64,000 nucleotides of DNA, from positions 806,001 to 870,000 of the forward strand of contig NZ_FORQ01000001.1 in assembly GCF_900114045.1 (NCBI RefSeq), written 5' to 3'. The position numbers and the translations under genes were made by a program. The notes beneath the pieces were generated by a model that saw only the letters and a list, made by a program, of their open reading frames with translations, searched no databases and had not been told where the DNA came from. Source of the DNA: Kaistella treverensis (GTDB lineage: Bacteria; Bacteroidota; Bacteroidia; Flavobacteriales; Weeksellaceae). Shown piece after piece: positions 8,660 to 18,071 of the stretch (position 1 is the first letter of the stretch; each line of letters begins with the position of its first letter).

Positions 8660-9946
8660 ATGGAATTACTCATCATTATTTTACTTATTCTGCTGAACGG
8701 TATCTTCGCGATGTCGGAAATGTCGTTGGTTTCTTCGCGGAAATTCAAGCTCGAAAGCGCGGAACGAAAAGGCAGCGCCGGTGCGAAAAAAGCGCTTCAG
8801 CTAGGCGAAAATCCAACCAAATTTTTATCGACCGTTCAAATTGGAATTACCTTAATCGGGATTTTGCTTGGCGTGTATTCCGGCGATACGCTAACCAATG
8901 ATTTTAAAGGATTCCTTGATCAGTTTTCTTTTTTAGCACCATATTCAAAACCTTTAGCAACCGTTGGAATCGTAATTTTCATCACCTATTTATCGATTTT
9001 ATTAGGTGAACTGCTGCCGAAAAGAATTGCGATGACTTTTCCTGAAAAAATCATCACGACGCTTGCAAAACCCATGGATATTCTGTCCAAAATAACGTCG
9101 CCGTTTGTTTGGTTATTGACTACTTCCAATAACATATTTTTGAAACTTTTCGGAATCGACAGCAAATCGGACAGCATTGTAACCGAGGAAGAAATAAAAT
9201 CTATCGTTCGCGAAAGCGCGATGGAAGGTCAGATCGACAAAATTGAGCACAATATTGTTGAACGCGTTTTTGAGCTTGGCGACCGGAAAATCAACACACT
9301 GATGACGCACAGAACTGCGATTACTTTTTTCAGCATCGAAGAAAATCTGGAATCAATTTTAGCAAAAATAACGAAAGAAAAACACAATTTTTATCCGGTT
9401 ACAAGCGGAAATAATTTGGATGACATTATCGGTATTGTGACGATGAAAGATATTTTTCCGGTTGCGGATGCGCAAAATTTCCAGCTTAAAAAATTGCTGC
9501 GGCAGCCGATTTTCCTTAATGAAAATTCTTACGCTTACAGAGTGCTGGAAATATTTAAAAAAGAAAAAAATCACCACGGAATTGTTATCGACGAATACGG
9601 AAATACTTTGGGAATCGCCACAATGCATGATGTTCTGGACGCTTTGGTTGGAAATACGGCGACATCCGAAAACTTCGATTACCGAATTGTAAAGAAAAAT
9701 GAAAATTCCTGGATTGCTGATGCGCAATTTCCGCTGGTTGAATTCCTGAAATATTTTGACCTCGATTATCAGTTCGATAATAAAGATAATTACACCACTC
9801 TCGTAGGCTTCTTTCTGAATGAACGCGGCGGCTCGCCCGAAGTTGGTGATAAAATTGAAGTTGACGATCTGGAGCTGGAAATCATCAGTAAGGACAAGCA
9901 ACGCGTGGATAAAATCCTGATTTCTAAAACTTCATCAACAAAATAA
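8660..9946 (+). CDS. CNNM/CorC-type membrane protein (DUF21, CBS pair, CorC_HlyC)
   Basis: A 428-residue inner-membrane protein of the UPF0053/hemolysin-related family, linked in other bacteria to Mg2+/Co2+ handling. The N-terminal DUF21 domain (about 1-190) has the helices LLIIILLILLNGIFAMSE, a small-residue segment at GITLIGILLGVYSG and IVIFITYLSILLGELLPK. The EEEIKSIV linker leads to two CBS motifs (about 205-325; MTHRTAITFFS and GIVIDEYGNTLGIATMHDVL) and a C-terminal CorC_HlyC domain (about 345-428). GldE of the gliding apparatus has the same layout, but nothing nearby supports a gliding role. Confidence 0.87.
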   Translation: MELLIIILLILLNGIFAMSEMSLVSSRKFKLESAERKGSAGAKKALQLGENPTKFLSTVQIGITLIGILLGVYSGDTLTNDFKGFLDQFSFLAPYSKPLATVGIVIFITYLSILLGELLPKRIAMTFPEKIITTLAKPMDILSKITSPFVWLLTTSNNIFLKLFGIDSKSDSIVTEEEIKSIVRESAMEGQIDKIEHNIVERVFELGDRKINTLMTHRTAITFFSIEENLESILAKITKEKHNFYPVTSGNNLDDIIGIVTMKDIFPVADAQNFQLKKLLRQPIFLNENSYAYRVLEIFKKEKNHHGIVIDEYGNTLGIATMHDVLDALVGNTATSENFDYRIVKKNENSWIADAQFPLVEFLKYFDLDYQFDNKDNYTTLVGFFLNERGGSPEVGDKIEVDDLELEIISKDKQRVDKILISKTSSTK

Positions 9947-9996
9947 TTTCAAAGAAAAATTCCGAATGAAATTAATAGAAAAATACGCTTATCTAC

Positions 9997-10554
9997 ATGC
10001 TTAATTTTTGCGCCATCGATTTTGAAACCGCCACTCACGAGCGTAATTCTGCCTGCGAAATGGGCATTTGCGTTGTAGAAGACGGCGAAATAGTTTCCAC
10101 CAAAACCTGGCTTATCAAACCGCCGAGTTTCCCTTATTTTCACCCAAGAAATATCGATGTTCACGGCATTCGTCCGGAAGAAGTAAAAGACGCACCGACT
10201 TTCGAGGACATTTGGCACGAAGCACAGGATCTCATGTACGGAAACTTAATGATCGCTCATAACGCCGGTTTTGACGCTGGAGTTTTGCGAAGCTGTCTGG
10301 ACCATTATGGCTTCTTTAAACCTAAACTTACCTACTTATGCAGTATTTCTTTAGCTAAAAAATCCTGGAAAAATCTGCCAAAATATGGGCTAAAAAGTTT
10401 AGCGGAACAGCATAACCTTTCGTTCAACCATCACCGCGCGGGCGATGACGCAGAAGTTTGTGCTAAAATTTCTTTGTTGGCTTTCAACCAATTAATGTTG
10501 ACGAGAAACGATGAAGTTCACGATGTGATGAAAAAGAATTTGAAGATTTTATAG
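9997..10554 (+). CDS. DEDDh 3'-5' exonuclease (DnaQ-like)
   Basis: A 185-residue stand-alone exonuclease domain related to the Pol III epsilon subunit and RNase T. The four metal ligands and general base are visible: Asp8 and Glu10 in AIDFET, Asp93 in AHNAGFD, and His146 with Asp151 in HHRAGDDAE. There is no extra domain such as BRCT or GIY-YIG. The substrate is unknown, and DNA repair or RNA trimming are both possible. The gene follows the CBS protein after 50 bp on the same strand and could share its transcript. Confidence 0.88.
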   Translation: MLNFCAIDFETATHERNSACEMGICVVEDGEIVSTKTWLIKPPSFPYFHPRNIDVHGIRPEEVKDAPTFEDIWHEAQDLMYGNLMIAHNAGFDAGVLRSCLDHYGFFKPKLTYLCSISLAKKSWKNLPKYGLKSLAEQHNLSFNHHRAGDDAEVCAKISLLAFNQLMLTRNDEVHDVMKKNLKIL

Positions 10555-10578
10555 CGAAATAACGGCTAATTTTTATTT

Positions 10579-10965
10579 TTAATTGGTCAGAACATCAGCT
10601 ACAAGACTGAATTTTGGAACCACGATTTCCAACTCTTCATTATTTGCGAGATTTTTACAGTAGTAAATTCCGCTCATATTTCCTACGCCGGAGCGCAGCA
10701 TGACATTGGAAAAGTAGGTGAAATCTTCGCCAGGCAGAATTTCGGGAGTTAAACCGATGACGCCCTCGCCTGCCACTTCCGTAAATCCAAAACCCAGATC
10801 GTAAATTAACCATTTTCGGCGAAGCAGCTGTATTGGCTCTTTGCCGAGGTTTTCGATTGTAATGTTATACCGGAAAACAAAGCGGTTTTCAGAAGGAAAG
10901 CTGTTCTTTATATCATATTGAGGAAAAACAGAAACCTTTATGTCAAAAGATATAGTAGAAAACAT
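10579..10965 (-). CDS. apaG: ApaG protein
   Basis: A 128-residue single-domain ApaG, a fibronectin-III-like beta-sandwich of uncertain biochemical role, linked to Co2+/Mg2+ sensitivity in enteric bacteria. Family blocks seen are the central RRKWLIYD, GEGVIGLTPEILPGE and the glycine-rich SGVGNMSGIYYC. Length and domain start match the family. It ends 24 bp from the convergent exonuclease gene, and no apaH or ksgA is nearby. Confidence 0.9.
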   Translation of the reverse strand: MFSTISFDIKVSVFPQYDIKNSFPSENRFVFRYNITIENLGKEPIQLLRRKWLIYDLGFGFTEVAGEGVIGLTPEILPGEDFTYFSNVMLRSGVGNMSGIYYCKNLANNEELEIVVPKFSLVADVLTN

Positions 10966-10988
10966 GGCAAAAATTTAGATTCAGATTA

Positions 10989-11020
10989 TACAAAAATCCC
11001 GCCTTTATAGACGGGATTTA
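10989..11020 (-). terminator. terminator of sucB
   Basis: ATCCCG (10995-11000) pairs with CGGGAT (11011-11016) around a 10-nt loop. On the minus strand it is followed by TTTTTG. It lies 28 bp beyond the sucB stop. Confidence 0.78.
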
Positions 11021-11047
11021 TATATTTAGAAAAAATATTTTAAAATC

Positions 11048-12301
11048 TTAAAGTTCGAGACCTCTTTTCTCGTCTCCATCCATTAAGAATTGTACCGGAT
11101 TGTCGATTGCTTCTTTCACTGCAACCAGAAAGCCAACAGACTCGCGGCCGTCGATAATTCTGTGGTCATAAGACATTGCCACGTACATCATCGGGCGGAT
11201 AACAACCTGTCCGTCTACAGCAACCGGTCTTTGAATGATGTTGTGCATTCCTAAGATCGCAGATTGTGGCGGGTTGATAATTGGGGTTGATAACATGGAA
11301 CCAAATACTCCACCGTTGGTGATTGTAAATGTACCGCCGGTCATTTCATCAATAGTAATTTTACCGTCGCGAACTTTTTCCGCAAGGTTTTTAATATTAT
11401 TTTCAACTCCACGGAAAGACATGGTTTCGGCATTTCTCAACACCGGCACCATTAAACCTTTTGGTCCGGAAACCGCGATTGAGATATCACAGAAATCGTA
11501 ATTAATTTTGAAATCTCCATCGATAGATGCATTTACATCAGGATACATTTGCAAAGCGCGTGTAACCGCTTTTGTAAAGAATGACATAAAGCCTAAACCG
11601 ATGCCGTGCTTTTGTGCAAATTCTTCTTTATATTGCTTTCTAAGGCGGAAAATTTCCGTCATATCAACCTCGTTGAAAGTTGTCAGCATTGCAGTTTCAT
11701 TTTTTACTGAAACCAAACGTGCCGCCACTTTTCTTCTTAAAACTGAAAGTTTGGTTGTGCTGCTTGCTCTGGAACCTGAAGTAGAATCTGCAGAACCCAT
11801 TGCCGGAACTGATGCAGTTTCCGCATCTTGCTTGGTGATTCTTCCATCTTTTCCGGAACCGTTTACCTGATCAGCTTTTACGCCTTTTTCGTCCAATATT
11901 TTTTTTGCCGCCGGGCTTGGAGTTCCTGTTGCATAAGTAGCTGCCGGTTTTTCTTCAGCCTTTGGAGCTTCCGTTTTTGGAGCTTCTGCTTTCGGTGCTT
12001 CTTTCGCAGGTTCTTCAGCTTTAGCTTCGGTTTTTTCTGGCGCCGAATCCGCAGGTTTAGCACCATCACGGTCAATCAGACAAACAACCTGACCAACTGC
12101 TACCACTTCACCTTCTTCGGCTTTAAGGGTGATAATACCGCTTTCTTCGGCCGGAAGTTCCAGCGTAGCTTTATCAGAATCTACTTCTGCGATGGGTTGG
12201 TCTTTTTCTACATAATCGCCGTCTTTAACTAACCACGTCGCGATTTCAACTTCTGTGATTGATTCTCCCGGAGATGGAACTTTCATTTCTAATATTGACA
12301 T
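11048..12301 (-). CDS. sucB: dihydrolipoamide succinyltransferase, E2 of 2-oxoglutarate dehydrogenase
   Basis: Transfers the succinyl group from the E1 product to CoA in the TCA cycle. In the 417-residue chain the lipoyl domain (1-78) carries the lipoylated Lys44 in DSDKATLEL. It is followed by a flexible Ala/Pro/Glu/Lys-rich linker (about 80-130), a peripheral-subunit-binding domain (about 130-170) and the acetyltransferase catalytic core, with His380 and Asp384 in DHRIIDGRE. sucA is directly upstream (57 bp) and they form an operon. The E3 gene is not in the window. Confidence 0.95.
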   Translation of the reverse strand: MSILEMKVPSPGESITEVEIATWLVKDGDYVEKDQPIAEVDSDKATLELPAEESGIITLKAEEGEVVAVGQVVCLIDRDGAKPADSAPEKTEAKAEEPAKEAPKAEAPKTEAPKAEEKPAATYATGTPSPAAKKILDEKGVKADQVNGSGKDGRITKQDAETASVPAMGSADSTSGSRASSTTKLSVLRRKVAARLVSVKNETAMLTTFNEVDMTEIFRLRKQYKEEFAQKHGIGLGFMSFFTKAVTRALQMYPDVNASIDGDFKINYDFCDISIAVSGPKGLMVPVLRNAETMSFRGVENNIKNLAEKVRDGKITIDEMTGGTFTITNGGVFGSMLSTPIINPPQSAILGMHNIIQRPVAVDGQVVIRPMMYVAMSYDHRIIDGRESVGFLVAVKEAIDNPVQFLMDGDEKRGLEL

Positions 12302-12358
12302 CGGATATATTTTTTTTAGTTTATTTAAAATGATTTATTGAAGTAACTTTTTTCTAAA

Positions 12359-15166
12359 TTAAGCAGTTACAGGCCTTTTCGCGGGTGCATCCTGACGGCC
12401 GAAAACTCGGTTTATCACGTCATTTTGGTTTCTTTCGAACATTTTATGACTTCCCGGCGCCGGCGTACCGCTTTGAACCGGTGCTATAACATCGATTCCA
12501 GTGTTTCGGAAATTACGTAAAATATAGCTCCAAGCGCCCATATTTTCCGGTTCTTCCTGAACCCAAAGCAATTGCTTTCTGGAGCTGTATTTATTTAGAA
12601 TTTCTTCAATCTGATCATTCTGTAAAGGATAAAGCTGTTCTAATCTTACCAATGCAATATTTTCGCAGTTTAATTCCTCTTTTTTAGCCAAAAGTTCGTA
12701 GTAAATTTTACCGGAACAAAGCACTAATTTTTCCACTTTAGCTGCGTCGATAGTCGCATCATCGATGATCGGCTGGAAATGACCGGTTGCCAATTCTTCA
12801 AAGTTTGAAATTACTTTCGGGTGACGCAACAAGGATTTCGGAGACATTACCACAAGTGGTTTGCGGAAATTCCATTTCATTTGTCGACGCAAAAGGTGGA
12901 AATAGTTTGCCGGTGTCGTGGCATTTGCCACCACAATATTATCGTTTGCACAAAGTGTCAAAAATCTTTCCAGTCTCGCGGACGAGTGCTCTGCACCCTG
13001 ACCTTCAAAACCATGTGGTAAAAGCATGACCAAACCAGCCTGAATTTTCCATTTTTCTTCGGCAGCAACCAAATATTGGTCGATAATAATCTGCGCTCCG
13101 TTCATAAAATCACCAAACTGTGCTTCCCAAACCGTTAACGTGTTAGGTGACGCCATCGCATAACCATAATCAAAGCCTAAAACTCCATATTCTGAAAGGT
13201 GCGAGTTGTAAATATCAAATCTGTTTTCGGAAATGTGACGAAGCGGAATATATTCTTCTTCGGCATCTTCAGTTTTGATTAAAGCGTGACGGTGAGAAAA
13301 AGTTCCTCTTTCTACATCTTCACCGGAAATTCGTACGTTGTTACCTTCGGCTAGCAAAGTAGCGTACGCCAACCATTCCGCAAGTGCCCAATCCAAATTA
13401 TCAGCTTCAATAGCTTTCAACCTGTTTTCAAACAGCCGCGAAACTTTGCTGATGAATTTTTTATCTTTTGGTAAAGTGGACATTTGAACCGCCAATTCTT
13501 TTAACTTGGAAATATCAAATGTGGTATCAATTTTCGCCACCATTGCACCTTTTACCGAAGTTGGATATTGCTTCCAGTCATCAGCCATAAAGAGGTCCAT
13601 GGTATTTTTTTCAATTTCCTTCGAAGCATCAAAATCTGCATCCAAAAGTTCTTTAAACTGCGATTCCATTTTGGTAAGAATTTCTTTTGAAACAATACCT
13701 TCGCTGATTAGCTGCTCTTTGTAAATCTCTCTTGGATTTGGATGTTTTGAAATTAATTTATACAAATGTGGCTGGGTAAATCTTGGCTCATCACCTTCAT
13801 TATGACCGTATTTTCTATAGCCTAAAAGATCGATATATACGTCTTTACCAAATTTCGCCCGGAAATCTGCCGCAAACCTCATCGAATGAACCACAGCTTC
13901 CACATCGTCTGCGTTTACATGCATCACAGGAGATTCTGTAACTTTTGCAATATCGGTACAGTACGTTGATGATCTTGCATCCAAATAGTTGGTGGTGAAC
14001 GAAACCTGGTTATTTACAACGATATGCACCGTTCCGCCGGTTCTGTAACCTTCCAAAGTCATCATCTGCGCAACTTCATACACAATTCCCTGACCCGCAA
14101 TAGCGCCGTCACCATGAATGACGATCGGTAAAACTTTCGCGAAATCTTTATATTTATTATCAACTTTTGCGCGGCAAATTCCTTCAACCAACGCACCAAC
14201 CGTTTCAAGATGTGACGGATTTGGTGTTAAATTAATTGCAACCTCTTCGCCGTTTGCGGTTTTAATTTTTTTCGAAGAACCTAAGTGGTATTTTACGTCG
14301 CCGGAGAATACGTCTTCTTCAAATTCTTTGCCTTCAAACTCGGAAAAAATCTGTTTGTAGGATTTTCCAAAAATATTCGTCAGCACATTCAAACGGCCTC
14401 TGTGAGCCATTCCCAAAACCACTTCGTCCACGCCATGCTGAGAAGATCTTGTGATTAACTGATCAAGTGCCGGAATTAATGATTCGCCACCTTCAAGTGA
14501 AAATCTTTTCTGACCCACAAATTTGGTGTGCAGATAATTTTCAAAAGCGACAGCCTGGTTTAATTTTTCCAGAATTTCAGTCTTTTCACCGGCATTTAAT
14601 TGCGGACGGTTTTTATTCACCTGCAAAAACTCACGGATAAATTTGCGCTCTTCAACGTTATTGATGTGCATATATTCCACACCAATGGATTTGCAATAAA
14701 TTTGCTCTAAATGGTCGATAATTTCCTGTAAAGTAACCGCAGTTGGAAGACCGATTTCTTTTGCAGAATTAAACTTCGTTCCTAAATCTGCTTTTGACAG
14801 ACCAAAATTTTCAATAGCTAAAGTTGGTTCGTACTGTCTTCTCTCGCGGACAGGATTGGTGTGCGTAAATAAATGACCACGATGACGGTAACCTTCAATG
14901 AGGTTTAAAACTTTAAACTCTTTTTCGATTTCATTCGGAATCTTACCATTTGCCGCCGCCTGGTTTGCCATCTGAACCGGAGCAGAAACTGCCTTTTCCG
15001 CCGAATCGGCTATCATATCTTCCCCGTAACCTTCCAGTGCAAAATCAAATCCCTGGAAAAATGCTTTCCAGGAGGGCTCCACCGAGTCGGGATATTTTAA
15101 ATATTGTTGATATAAGTCTTCTATTAACTGCGAGTGTACAGCGTTTAGGAATGAAAATTTGTCCAT
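12359..15166 (-). CDS. sucA: 2-oxoglutarate dehydrogenase E1 component
   Basis: Thiamine-diphosphate enzyme that decarboxylates 2-oxoglutarate and succinylates the E2 lipoyl group. The 935-residue protein has the short N-terminal E2-binding segment (FLNAVHSQLIEDLYQQYLKYP), the linker with RYRHRGHLFTHTNP-like sequence near residue 95, VLGMAHRGRLNVL in the ThDP fold, HGDGAIAGQG with the GDG metal/ThDP motif, and YRKYGHNEGDEP. The transketolase-like pyrimidine domain includes EAQFGDFMNGAQ and LLPHGFEGQG(A)EHSSAR. Length matches the family. It is the first gene of the sucAB operon. Confidence 0.96.
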   Translation of the reverse strand: MDKFSFLNAVHSQLIEDLYQQYLKYPDSVEPSWKAFFQGFDFALEGYGEDMIADSAEKAVSAPVQMANQAAANGKIPNEIEKEFKVLNLIEGYRHRGHLFTHTNPVRERRQYEPTLAIENFGLSKADLGTKFNSAKEIGLPTAVTLQEIIDHLEQIYCKSIGVEYMHINNVEERKFIREFLQVNKNRPQLNAGEKTEILEKLNQAVAFENYLHTKFVGQKRFSLEGGESLIPALDQLITRSSQHGVDEVVLGMAHRGRLNVLTNIFGKSYKQIFSEFEGKEFEEDVFSGDVKYHLGSSKKIKTANGEEVAINLTPNPSHLETVGALVEGICRAKVDNKYKDFAKVLPIVIHGDGAIAGQGIVYEVAQMMTLEGYRTGGTVHIVVNNQVSFTTNYLDARSSTYCTDIAKVTESPVMHVNADDVEAVVHSMRFAADFRAKFGKDVYIDLLGYRKYGHNEGDEPRFTQPHLYKLISKHPNPREIYKEQLISEGIVSKEILTKMESQFKELLDADFDASKEIEKNTMDLFMADDWKQYPTSVKGAMVAKIDTTFDISKLKELAVQMSTLPKDKKFISKVSRLFENRLKAIEADNLDWALAEWLAYATLLAEGNNVRISGEDVERGTFSHRHALIKTEDAEEEYIPLRHISENRFDIYNSHLSEYGVLGFDYGYAMASPNTLTVWEAQFGDFMNGAQIIIDQYLVAAEEKWKIQAGLVMLLPHGFEGQGAEHSSARLERFLTLCANDNIVVANATTPANYFHLLRRQMKWNFRKPLVVMSPKSLLRHPKVISNFEELATGHFQPIIDDATIDAAKVEKLVLCSGKIYYELLAKKEELNCENIALVRLEQLYPLQNDQIEEILNKYSSRKQLLWVQEEPENMGAWSYILRNFRNTGIDVIAPVQSGTPAPGSHKMFERNQNDVINRVFGRQDAPAKRPVTA

Positions 15167-15202
15167 TATTTACAAATTAACTGTTGGTTTTTATTTAAAG
15201 AA

Positions 15203-15210
15203 CAAAATTA
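15203..15210 (-). promoter_or_regulatory. -7 element (TAATTTTG) upstream of sucA
   Basis: Minus-strand TAATTTTG fits TANNTTTG 36 bp before the sucA ATG. A second match, TATTTTTG, sits at 15212-15219. Either could drive sucAB. Confidence 0.4.
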
Positions 15211-15249
15211 ACAAAAATAAGTGAAGTACCGAAGGCAATCCGCAGATAA

Positions 15250-15268
15250 AAAGGCGCGCGGCGCTTTT
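15250..15268 (-). terminator. terminator of the SRPBCC gene
   Basis: On the minus strand AAAAGCGC, a CGC loop and GCGCCTTTTT form a GC-rich stem with one bulge, ending in a T-run. It overlaps the stop codon of the gene ending at 15267. Confidence 0.5.
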
Positions 15269-16304
15269 ATTTATAGACCGGCAAAGATAATTTCAGCACC
15301 ACTTCCGAAGCGGAATTTGGCTCTTCTAAAAAAGTCTCCTGTAACGTTCCGTTACGTAAGGTGTCTTTTTTTGCTTTATTGACGAGTTGCTGTATAGATT
15401 TCACGCGCCCGGCGTAACTTCCGCGATAATAAGTAACAAATGTCCGCGTAGAATTTAAAGTTCTGAAAGTAAAATTATTGTCCGAAACAGGCTCTTTTTT
15501 CGGCAACGGAACGCCATAAAAATAAGAAACCTCTTTATCTTTATAATATTCCGGAGTCGCAATTAAAACTGGTTCGCCAAACTCGTCATCTTTTTTACCT
15601 AAATCCATCTTCACAAAGTTTAAAACCTTGTTGTGATTAACAACGATATTCTTGAAAAAACCATCTCTGCTGTTTTTGGTGGAAACATTGATCCCGACCA
15701 AAATCAGGCTTTCCTGATTTTCTTCGGTAATGGTGTCGAATTTCAGGTTTTCGCGCTGCGCTTCTTTCTGGATTTTTTTGCCAAGTAAATTCGATAAATT
15801 GGTCATGCTTTTATCGACAGATTCCAGCCAGACATCTTCCGAAATTAAATTCAGTGAACGTTTAAGAAATGATTGTTTTGGAGTGTGGATGAACCAGGTG
15901 ATTTTCGTTTTGTTGCCCAAAGGCACAAATTTAAAATTCAGCTGGTAAGGCGTATTTTTTTTGCCTTCATAAAGCTGAAATTTTAAAGTTTTATGTGGGT
16001 TTGAATATCTGATGAAAAGTTCGCCGCTGACGTCTTCGTCTTTTGGATCGTGAAACGTAAAAGAACTTCCCTTTCCGTCATAAGGCGTAAAAAACTCCAA
16101 CGACAGATTTTTATTATCAGAAAAATAGCTGTTCCAAAGGGCAAAATTTTGAAGATTATTGAACTGAGGGAAGACTTTTTCTACGGGATAATTAATTTCC
16201 TTTTCTACGGTAAAACTTTTGTTCTCAGGAGCGAAAAACATCAGCACCGAATAAACGATACCTAAAAGCAAAATAAGGAAAAGAGCAATTTTTATCCAGC
16301 GCAT
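15267..16304 (-). CDS. membrane-anchored SRPBCC-domain protein with a GyrI-like C-terminal half
   Basis: I start this at the ATG at 16304, because MRWIKIALFLILLLGIVYSV is a clean membrane anchor and the further-upstream ATG overlaps the promoter. The 345-residue protein has a hydrophobic helix (3-25) and an SRPBCC/polyketide-cyclase-like domain (about 35-170: ...NYPVEKVFPQFNNLQNFALWNSYF), usually a hydrophobic-ligand cavity. The C-terminal half (about 195-345) resembles the GyrI/AraC effector-binding fold, ending in EVVLKLSLPVYK. A ligand-binding or sensing role is likely but the ligand is unknown. The gene stands alone between two terminators. Confidence 0.7.
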   Translation of the reverse strand: MRWIKIALFLILLLGIVYSVLMFFAPENKSFTVEKEINYPVEKVFPQFNNLQNFALWNSYFSDNKNLSLEFFTPYDGKGSSFTFHDPKDEDVSGELFIRYSNPHKTLKFQLYEGKKNTPYQLNFKFVPLGNKTKITWFIHTPKQSFLKRSLNLISEDVWLESVDKSMTNLSNLLGKKIQKEAQRENLKFDTITEENQESLILVGINVSTKNSRDGFFKNIVVNHNKVLNFVKMDLGKKDDEFGEPVLIATPEYYKDKEVSYFYGVPLPKKEPVSDNNFTFRTLNSTRTFVTYYRGSYAGRVKSIQQLVNKAKKDTLRNGTLQETFLEEPNSASEVVLKLSLPVYK

Positions 16305-16308
16305 GGCG

Positions 16309-16316
16309 CAAAAATA
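16309..16316 (-). promoter_or_regulatory. -7 element (TATTTTTG) almost abutting the SRPBCC start codon
   Basis: Minus-strand TATTTTTG is separated from the ATG by only four bases (CGCC). Transcription would start at or next to the ATG, implying a leaderless mRNA if this box is used. Confidence 0.5.
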
Positions 16317-16331
16317 CATAAAACGTACGCA

Positions 16332-16362
16332 GAAAAAAAACGGCGATAAAATTACCGCCGTT
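16332..16362 (-). terminator. terminator of glgC
   Basis: AACGGCG (16339-16345) pairs with CGCCGTT (16356-16362). On the minus strand a long T-run follows. It lies 20 bp past the glgC stop. Confidence 0.82.
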
Positions 16363-16381
16363 CAATTTTATTTAAAAATTT

Positions 16382-17650
16382 TTATGGAATTTGCACTCCC
16401 GGATTAATAACCGCATTTTTTTTAACCACCACAATTCCATCTTTAATAGAATGCGTTTCGAAATCACCGTCCTGTAGATGATTACCGCCAATAATCCGCG
16501 CATTATCACCGATTCGGCAGTTTTTATCTAAAATTGCTTTTTCAATGTAGCAGTATTTTCCCACACCAACATTTGGACTCCCGTTCTCATCGTTCTGCAC
16601 AATTTCTTTGGTGTCCTGATAAAAATCCGCGCCCATCATATAGGTATTTACTAAAGTGCTTCCTTTATCAATTCGACTTCGGTTTCCAACAATTGAATTT
16701 TCGATTTTATCGGCCATTACGATACAGCCGTCACCAAAAATAGCTTTACTTACGTACGAACCCAGAATTTTCGACGGCGGCAACATTCGCGCGCGTGTAT
16801 AAATGGGTCTGTTGCTGAATAAATTAAAATCAGGGAAATTTCTGGTTAGATTTAAATTTGCCTCGAAGAAAGACTGTATAGTTCCGATATCTGTCCAGTA
16901 ACCTTCATACTGAAAGCTTAAAGTTTTATACGTCCCGATGCCGTTCGGAATAAGTTCACCACCAAAATCGTCGCCGGGATCACGTTCAAACATGGTTTTA
17001 AGAACGGCTTTGCTGAAAACATAAATTCCCATCGAAGCCAGATATTCCTTGCCTTTTATCTTATTTTCTTCAGAAACTTCAGATTTCCATTCGTGAAGCA
17101 CATCTTCACTTGGTTTTTCAATGAAAGAGGTGATATTTCCGTCATCATCAGATTTTAAAATACCAAAACCTGTCGCGTCCTGCCCGTTTACCGGAATTGT
17201 TGCAATGGTGATATCTGCTTTATTATGGCAGTGAAAATCGATCATTTCACGAAAATCCATTTGATACAACTGATCGCCGGAAAGAATTAAAATATAATCA
17301 TATTCATATTTATCCAGATGTTTCATGGACTGGCGCACCGCATCGGCAGTTCCTTGGTACCACTGGTCATTTTCCACATTCTGTTCAGCTGCTAAAATAT
17401 CAACAAAACCTTTGCTGAAAATATCAAAGTGAAAAGAGTTTTTGATGTGCGAATTAAGCGAAGCCGAATTAAACTGCGTAAGCACCAAAATACGGTTGAA
17501 CCCAGAATTCAGGCAATTGGAAATCGGGATATCCACCAGGCGGTACTTTCCTGCGATGGGCACCGCGGGTTTTGACCGGGTATTGGTGAGCGGAAACAAT
17601 CGGCTTCCCCTACCGCCGCCGAGAACTATCGATATTACACTGGGTTTCAT
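16382..17650 (-). CDS. glgC: glucose-1-phosphate adenylyltransferase
   Basis: Makes ADP-glucose from ATP and glucose-1-phosphate, the committed step of glycogen synthesis. The 422-residue chain has the N-terminal pyrophosphorylase loop GGGRGSRLFPLT (11-22), KPAVPIAGKYRLVDIPISN, a glucose-phosphate/metal region ILSGDQLYQMD and GFGILKSDDDG. The C-terminal left-handed beta-helix carries hexapeptide-like repeats (SIVGNRSRIDKGS, YIEKAILDKNCRIGDNARI). No glgA, glgB or glgX is next to it. It is followed by a strong terminator and preceded by a 455-bp repeat-bearing spacer. Confidence 0.93.
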   Translation of the reverse strand: MKPSVISIVLGGGRGSRLFPLTNTRSKPAVPIAGKYRLVDIPISNCLNSGFNRILVLTQFNSASLNSHIKNSFHFDIFSKGFVDILAAEQNVENDQWYQGTADAVRQSMKHLDKYEYDYILILSGDQLYQMDFREMIDFHCHNKADITIATIPVNGQDATGFGILKSDDDGNITSFIEKPSEDVLHEWKSEVSEENKIKGKEYLASMGIYVFSKAVLKTMFERDPGDDFGGELIPNGIGTYKTLSFQYEGYWTDIGTIQSFFEANLNLTRNFPDFNLFSNRPIYTRARMLPPSKILGSYVSKAIFGDGCIVMADKIENSIVGNRSRIDKGSTLVNTYMMGADFYQDTKEIVQNDENGSPNVGVGKYCYIEKAILDKNCRIGDNARIIGGNHLQDGDFETHSIKDGIVVVKKNAVINPGVQIP

Positions 17651-17769
17651 AGAAGACTTTTTAGTTAGATGGTGTGATTGCTAACAATATTAGTCAATTT
17701 TGGCAAGAATTACAAATAAAAACCGCGGAATAATCGGGCTTTAAGAAAATTTAACGCATGTTGCCAAAT

Positions 17770-17802
17770 GAAAAAATCTGCTCATTTAGGCCGTTATTTT
17801 TC
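17770..17802 (+). repeat. short AT-hairpin repeat, copy c
   Basis: GAAAAAATCTGCTCATTTAG, then GCCGTTATTTTTC. It keeps the A-arm, TGC, TTTAG core and T-arm of the family. It is the first of four copies upstream of glgC. Confidence 0.5.
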
Positions 17803-17852
17803 AAAACAATTTAAAATGTAATTTCTGAAACAAAGTGTTGCAAATTTCAAAA

Positions 17853-17888
17853 GGGAAAAATTCACCTAAACAGCACTGTATTTTTTTC
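17853..17888 (+). repeat. short AT-hairpin repeat, copy d
   Basis: GGGAAAAATTCACCTAAAC followed by AGCACTGTATTTTTTTC. It is closest to copies a and f, sharing the (C/T)AAACAGCAC core. Confidence 0.55.
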
Positions 17889-17935
17889 GATGAATTTTAA
17901 AATAAAATCGTTTGAAGCTAAAAAAATTTAAAACT

Positions 17936-17967
17936 AAAAAAAATGCCTGAAAAGCAGCAAATTTTTA
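17936..17967 (+). repeat. short AT-hairpin repeat, copy s
   Basis: AAAAAAAATGCCTGAAAAGC followed by AGCAAATTTTTA. It matches the TGCC...AAGCAGC...ATTTTT layout. Confidence 0.45.
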
Positions 17968-18014
17968 TGGAATTTTCAAAACGGTTTTAGTAGAAAGTGG
18001 AAAAAAATAAAAAC

Positions 18015-18045
18015 GGAAAAATTTGCCCAAATAGCAGGAAGAAAT
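18015..18045 (+). repeat. short AT-hairpin repeat, copy e
   Basis: GGAAAAATTTGCCCAAATAG followed by CAGGAAGAAAT. The left half is a near-consensus match and the right arm is degraded. Confidence 0.5.
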
Positions 18046-18071
18046 ATCAAAATTCAGAAAACTTTTTAAAA

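Noticed and set aside
11828-12232. Long cysteine- and phenylalanine-rich frame opposite the sucB linker
   Set aside because: It is antisense to a clear coding region and its odd composition comes from the Ala/Pro/Glu/Lys linker codons.
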